Part shown: piece after piece, positions 32,980 through 36,386 of the stretch
Layout of the letters: every line of letters begins with the position of its first letter
Numbering within the stretch: position 1 is the stretch's first letter
Origin: JAKAWW01 sp049966775
Lineage (GTDB): Archaea > Micrarchaeota > Micrarchaeia > Micrarchaeales > Micrarchaeaceae
Assembly: GCA_049966775.1 (NCBI GenBank)
Contig: JBMFTZ010000003.1
Span: 1 to 36,386 of the forward strand
Direction of reading: 5' to 3'
Length of the DNA stretch: 36,386 nt
Position numbers and translations under genes: made by a program
The notes under the pieces: generated by a model
What the model saw: only the letters and a program-made list of their open reading frames with translations
Databases searched by the model: none
Told to the model about the DNA's origin: nothing

Positions 32980-34416
32980 TTAGCCCTTTACCACGCCAAC
33001 AGGCACGAGCCTTGCGACTATGTTAGATATTTTCGCTCCTGCTATGCTTGCAACAACGTCATCTACGTTCTTATACGCCCACTCCGCCTCTTCGCTAATG
33101 AGCTTTCTGTCCCTTACGCGGAACTGTATTCCCTTGCCCTGCAGGTCGCCCATCGTTTTGGATGGTGGTATCTCCCTTATCGCCTGGTGCCTCGACATGC
33201 GCCTGCCCGAGCCATGGCATGACGAGCCAAACGTTTCTAGCATTGCTTCACGCCTGCCCGCAAGAACATAGCTCGCGGTGCCCATGCTGCCTGGTATGAG
33301 CACTGGCTGGCCCTGCCTCCTATATTTTTTAGGCACATCGTCCAACCCAGGCGCAAATGCGCGTGTAGCGCCTTTCCTGTGCACATAAAGCTTCACTTTT
33401 TTGCCTTCCACTTCGTGCGTTTCCAGCTTTGCTATATTGTGCGCCACATCATATAGGATTTCCATTCCAAGCGCATCGGCGCTTTTGCCAAGCACCTTTT
33501 CAAAGCTGCGCCTTATTAGATGCGTCATAATCTGCCTGTTCGTAAAGGCGTAGTTTACAGCTGAGCGCATCGCCCCGAGGTAATCATCGGCTTCATTGTC
33601 CTTTGTGTACGCAAAGCTTAGCTCTGGATCTGGCAGCTGGATGCCGTGCGTCTTCCGGTAATTGTCCAGCATGTCCAGATAGTCGCTGCATATCTGATGG
33701 CCGTAACCCCTTGAGCCGCTGTGCAGCATGATCACAACCTGCTTCTCAAAAAGGCCAAAGTTTTTTGCGATGGATTCGTCAAATAGCTTTTCTACACGCT
33801 GCACTTCGAGGAAATGGTTGCCAGCACCAAGGGTGCCGAGCTGCTGCTTGCCGCGCTCTTTCGCAAGCTTGCTTACTTTATCAGGGTCAGCACCGCCAAT
33901 CGCGCCGCGCTCCTCAATCATTTCTGGATCATCGGCCCATCCAAAGCCCTTTCCAACTATATATTTCACGCCCTCTACTGCAACGCGCTCTAGGTCGCTT
34001 TCGGTAAAGCCTAGCTTGAGCTTGCTTCCCACGCCGCTTGGCACATCCTTGAAAAGGGTATCCATAAGCTCGCTCATGCGGGGCTTGAGCTCTTCTACGC
34101 TGAGATTCGTTTTTATGAGCCTTACGCCACAATTTATGTCAAATCCGATCGCACCTGGTGATATTATACCTTCTTCGGCATCAAATGCCGCCACCCCGCC
34201 TACTGGGAAGCCATAACCTTCGTGGCCGTCTGGCATTACAAGCATATTCTGCACTATGCCAGGCAAGGAAGCGGCATTCATGGCCTGACTTAATGTGCGG
34301 TCCTTACTTATCGTGCTGGCAATAGCATCGTTGGCGTACACGCGCACCGGCACCCTCATTTTTGGATCTACTTCCCTGCTGATTTCCCATAAGTAATCTC
34401 CGATTCTCTTGAGCAT
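32980..34416 (-). CDS. rtcB: RNA-splicing ligase RtcB
   Basis: Joins RNA ends with 2',3'-cyclic phosphate or 3'-phosphate to 5'-OH, the tRNA exon ligase of archaea. Landmarks are MPDGHEGYGFPVGGVAAF, GFDINCGVRL with the metal-binding cysteine, TLGAGNHFLEVQ, MLHSGSRGYGH, and SSCHGSGRRMS carrying the histidine that is guanylylated. No intein. The frame extends to TTG 34440, but a TATA box at 34446-34455 puts transcription start near 34426. I therefore favour ATG 34416 (MLKRIGDY...), with leaderless GTG 34425 as alternative. Confidence 0.93.
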   Translation of the reverse strand: MLKRIGDYLWEISREVDPKMRVPVRVYANDAIASTISKDRTLSQAMNAASLPGIVQNMLVMPDGHEGYGFPVGGVAAFDAEEGIISPGAIGFDINCGVRLIKTNLSVEELKPRMSELMDTLFKDVPSGVGSKLKLGFTESDLERVAVEGVKYIVGKGFGWADDPEMIEERGAIGGADPDKVSKLAKERGKQQLGTLGAGNHFLEVQRVEKLFDESIAKNFGLFEKQVVIMLHSGSRGYGHQICSDYLDMLDNYRKTHGIQLPDPELSFAYTKDNEADDYLGAMRSAVNYAFTNRQIMTHLIRRSFEKVLGKSADALGMEILYDVAHNIAKLETHEVEGKKVKLYVHRKGATRAFAPGLDDVPKKYRRQGQPVLIPGSMGTASYVLAGRREAMLETFGSSCHGSGRRMSRHQAIREIPPSKTMGDLQGKGIQFRVRDRKLISEEAEWAYKNVDDVVASIAGAKISNIVARLVPVGVVKG

Positions 34417-34445
34417 AGAATACACACTATCTTTTCTCAAGCAAG

Positions 34446-34455
34446 CTTTATAAGC
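34446..34455 (-). promoter_or_regulatory. TATA box of rtcB
   Basis: GCTTATAAAG on the coding strand lies about 35 bp before ATG 34416 and 25 bp before GTG 34425. It excludes TTG 34440 as the start. Confidence 0.45.
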
Positions 34456-34575
34456 ACAACAGGAGGGACACCACTTGCCATACTTATGATGCCAGCTGCC
34501 CTACATCGGTGGAGCAAGGTACAGTCTTATGAAGCGTTTGCTTCTATACTAGCTAGGTGCACTACTCTATCGCGC

Positions 34576-35112
34576 TCAATGCTCAAACAGGATTAATGGA
34601 ATTTGCATTTCGCCGGCGCTCATTCCGCCATGTGTACCTATCTGGCCTGTCGGCCTGTCAAACCATGGATCATACTGGCCATTGGCGGTATAATTTATTG
34701 AATAATTTCCTTTACTGAAAACTATGTGCGTACCAAAATTTTCCCTCTTTTCTTTAAGTGGTTTTTTAGACCCAAATATACCTGCAGATAGCACGTCTTT
34801 GGACCTGAATATCGTGCCATAATCACCAAACTCCACATTGAATACGTCTTCTAATTTTTCTTCCTCGCCTTTCTTGGATTGGATGAACATCGTCCTGGCG
34901 TTGCCCCACGGGGGTCTTTCCATCAGCTTCGACAGTTTGCTTGTGCTGCCGAACACTTTGAATTCTGGGTCTTTGACAATAACATGACCGTGATCTGCTG
35001 TGACTATTGGGTCATAGCCGCTGTCCCGTGCTACGGCGTAAAGGTCGTCTATGAGTTTTACTATTTTTGCGGCTTCTGAAACGCTTTCATCTGATAAATA
35101 GCCATGATTCTT
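34576..35112 (-). pseudogene. Headless alkaline-phosphatase-superfamily gene (C-terminal part)
   Basis: The open frame from the TAG at 35113 to TGA at 34576 has no ATG, GTG or TTG until GTG 34956. The part upstream of that GTG is clearly coding: SEAAKIVKLIDDLYAVARD and then PIVTADHGHVIV, where ADHG is a metal-binding motif of the alkaline phosphatase superfamily (PglZ/phosphodiesterase branch). The C-terminus has GTHGGMSAGEMQIPLILFE, another metal motif. The N-terminal half with the nucleophile is absent, replaced by the glycosylase gene whose 3' end overlaps at 35061-35112. It is probably a 5'-truncated relic; translation from an internal GTG would lose a metal ligand. Confidence 0.65.
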
Positions 35113-35561
35113 CTAAGCTCCGCAATCCTTGTCTTTGCAGGGCCTCTTATGGGAAAATGGCACAAGTAAGCCTTTGATTCGAAAATATCATTCTGCTTCC
35201 CGTAATGCACGCTTTTCACGCCTGAAAATGTCTCATATGTAACCTTCCCCACAAAACAAACAACTCTTGGATTGTAAGTTTTTATTGCACTGAGCACTCT
35301 TCTTATCCCGTAAGCGCCTTCCCCCTTTCTCAGCTCTGAAACATCTGTCGTTGGCCTATCTACAAGGTTCAAGAAGTTCAGTCTGTATTTCTGCACGAAC
35401 CTTTTCTCATACATCTCCCTCAGCTTTGCATCATCTCTGAGGGTAGATATTGGCTCGTCTATAATGCCAGACCTGCTCAATAGATACCAAAACATTTTAT
35501 TGTTGGAGAATGGCACGTGCCTCCTGTAAGAGCCGTGGTGCGGATTTATTCCTATAAACAT
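35061..35561 (-). CDS. MUG/TDG-type uracil-DNA glycosylase
   Basis: A UDG-superfamily protein, 166 residues from ATG 35561. It begins MFIGINPHHGSYRRHVPF, matching the GINPG..S....F motif of mismatch-specific glycosylases, then NNKMFWYLLSRSGI and the strand RVVCFVGKVTYETF, ending near CHFPIRGPAK. Starting at this ATG places the first catalytic strand at the very N-terminus, which is too short. The frame is open 25 codons further upstream (KNIRYKLSKNALI leading straight into MFIGINP) but lacks a normal start. A tiny ORF MRKVFA in the next frame overlaps the DUF488 stop as ATGA, suggesting a frameshift or a non-standard start such as ATA 35609. Confidence 0.7.
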   Translation of the reverse strand: MFIGINPHHGSYRRHVPFSNNKMFWYLLSRSGIIDEPISTLRDDAKLREMYEKRFVQKYRLNFLNLVDRPTTDVSELRKGEGAYGIRRVLSAIKTYNPRVVCFVGKVTYETFSGVKSVHYGKQNDIFESKAYLCHFPIRGPAKTRIAELRRIMAIYQMKAFQKPQK

Positions 35562-35622
35562 TATGAGAGCGTTCTTGGAAAGCTTGTAGCGTATGTTTTT
35601 GTAAGTTATGCAAACACCTTTC

Positions 35623-36150
35623 TCATTTTGGATATGTTACTTTGGTTCCTTTCACTTTGGCAAATCGTGTAAGCTTGTGCGGCTTAGAGGTATTAACTCC
35701 TGATATATGGTAGACCTTTCTTCCCCTTACAGTAAGCGCGTCTGCTATGAGCGACCTGTGGCACCTGAACGGGTTACCTTCGGCGCACATCATGGCTATT
35801 GTGCGCTTCTTGCTCATCTTTATCAGTTTTAGCACGGCGCTGGCAAACGCCCTTGTCTGCATGTAGTCTGCAAACCCTCTAAAGCTTTCATTCTTCCAGC
35901 CATTGTTTACTGATTCCTTAGAAGGCTTCCTAAGTCCGCCGAGCTCCTTGAAATGAAAGTACCTTATTCCATTCTTTTTCAGCGCTTTTGCAAGCGAGTC
36001 TTCGTTGAAATTCGGTTGGTGCCTTGAGCGCGGTATGCTGCGCACGTCTACAAGCATGCTCACCGAATGCGCTTTGAGCAACTTTATGAACTTTGATACG
36101 CTCAGATTCGAATAGCCTATTGCATATATAGGATTTGCATTTCTTGGCAT
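35623..36150 (-). CDS. DUF488 family protein
   Basis: A 175-residue protein with the DUF488 hallmarks: YAIGYSNLSVSKFIKLL at the N-terminus, VDVRSIPRSRHQPNFN, and the C-terminal MMCAEGNPFRCHRSLIADAL with the paired cysteines and CHR motif. The biochemical role of the family is not established. The frame runs much further upstream, but that part is low-complexity hydrophobic sequence in the promoter region. ATG 36150 lies about 25 bp after GTATTTATTA (36171-36180), consistent with a leaderless message. Confidence 0.85.
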   Translation of the reverse strand: MPRNANPIYAIGYSNLSVSKFIKLLKAHSVSMLVDVRSIPRSRHQPNFNEDSLAKALKKNGIRYFHFKELGGLRKPSKESVNNGWKNESFRGFADYMQTRAFASAVLKLIKMSKKRTIAMMCAEGNPFRCHRSLIADALTVRGRKVYHISGVNTSKPHKLTRFAKVKGTKVTYPK

Positions 36151-36170
36151 ATTATGCGTTTGAAAGCAGA

Positions 36171-36180
36171 TAATAAATAC
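36171..36180. promoter_or_regulatory. TATA element between DUF488 and the 54-aa ORF
   Basis: TAATAAATAC (GTATTTATTA on the minus strand) lies 25 bp from the DUF488 ATG. On the plus strand it would start transcription near 36200, just ahead of the GGTGG at 36206-36210. It may serve both directions; an alternative plus-strand box is TTATTATATA at 36191-36200. Confidence 0.4.
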
Positions 36181-36214
36181 CTGCTTTTGCTTATTATATA
36201 CAAAAGGTGGAAAA

Positions 36215-36379
36215 ATGGTTGAATACGATAAGGAGTTTCTTGAATATATGAAAAGCAAGTACCATATAACACTGGGAAATGCCACAAACGGCACTGAAAG
36301 AGAGATAATAACGTTTGCAGTTGCGTGGGATGTGTGGAAAGAGGCAAAGCGCGTATACACTCAAAAAAAGACGCAGTGA
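36215..36379 (+). CDS. Small hypothetical protein (54 aa)
   Basis: An ORF from ATG 36215 to TGA 36379 preceded by AAAAGGTGG, one of the best ribosome-binding sites in the window. The product is charged and helical (MVEYDKEFLEYMKSK, then EIITFAVAWDVWKEAKR). No family recognised. It is transcribed away from DUF488 and ends 7 bp before the window does. Confidence 0.6.
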   Translation: MVEYDKEFLEYMKSKYHITLGNATNGTEREIITFAVAWDVWKEAKRVYTQKKTQ

Positions 36380-36386
36380 GCAGGTT

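Noticed and set aside
36151..36360. 70-residue N-terminal extension of the DUF488 frame
   Set aside because: The TATA box lies inside it, it overlaps the oppositely oriented 54-aa ORF, and family members start near MPRNANPIYAIGYS.
1..36386. CRISPR arrays and rRNA genes
   Set aside because: Scanning by eye found no regularly spaced repeats and no rRNA-like conserved segments.

Overview
The window looks like chromosome from a small-genome archaeon, most likely a DPANN lineage of the Micrarchaeota/ARMAN type. Evidence for archaea: GatD/GatE amidotransferase, archaeal uL30 and uL15, a beta-CASP RNase, RtcB, Endonuclease Q, a class III (archaeal pilin) signal peptide, a CAU tRNA with an intron after position 37, and TATA boxes about 25 bp upstream of many start codons (leaderless transcripts). 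Genes are densely packed with ATGA/TTGA overlaps and frequent GTG/TTG starts. The lineage is inferred from gene content and style, not from a search.

Layout. 1-3.4 kb is AT-rich and poorly conserved: a small membrane protein, a possible IS200/IS605-type end remnant, and a 784-residue orphan. 3.4-7.7 kb holds a lipoate-ligase-like protein, a Dph6-like ATP pyrophosphatase and a DNA-repair cluster: two divergently transcribed endonuclease III paralogues sharing one central TATA element, followed by Endonuclease Q. 8.2-13.5 kb carries uL30-uL15, a GT4 glycosyltransferase, a coiled-coil protein, a beta-CASP RNase and an Xaa-Pro peptidase. 13.5-17.5 kb (minus) encodes a PLD-like protein with an inserted membrane hairpin, an IleRS with very unusual signature motifs, and a zinc-ribbon protein. 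18-22.8 kb is a translation operon: tRNA methylthiotransferase, GatD, a membrane protein and GatE.

22.9-24.3 kb has a candidate histone-fold protein, tRNA-Gly(TCC), an intron-containing CAT tRNA (elongator Met type) and a Toprim pseudogene interrupted by TAG. A second TAG-interrupted remnant (LamG-like) lies at 17.7-17.9 kb.

24.35-31.76 kb is the most interesting region: nine tightly coupled genes on one strand encoding a VirB2/TedC-like small pilin candidate, a VirB6/CedA-like polytopic protein, a two-TM protein resembling a detached VirB4 N-terminal domain, a HerA/VirB4-type ATPase, a soluble unknown, an Ig-like membrane protein, two small membrane proteins (one with no standard start codon) and a second, full-length HerA/VirB4-type ATPase. 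I read this as a candidate DNA-transfer or secretion apparatus of the Ced/Ted/type IV secretion kind. No relaxase or integrase is visible.

31.8-36.4 kb (mostly minus) has a peroxiredoxin, a pilin-like protein, RtcB (which fits the intron-containing tRNA), a headless alkaline-phosphatase-superfamily remnant, a MUG/TDG-type uracil-DNA glycosylase with a 5' end problem, a DUF488 protein and a 54-residue ORF. Counting the glycosylase, four genes in this window act on damaged bases in DNA.
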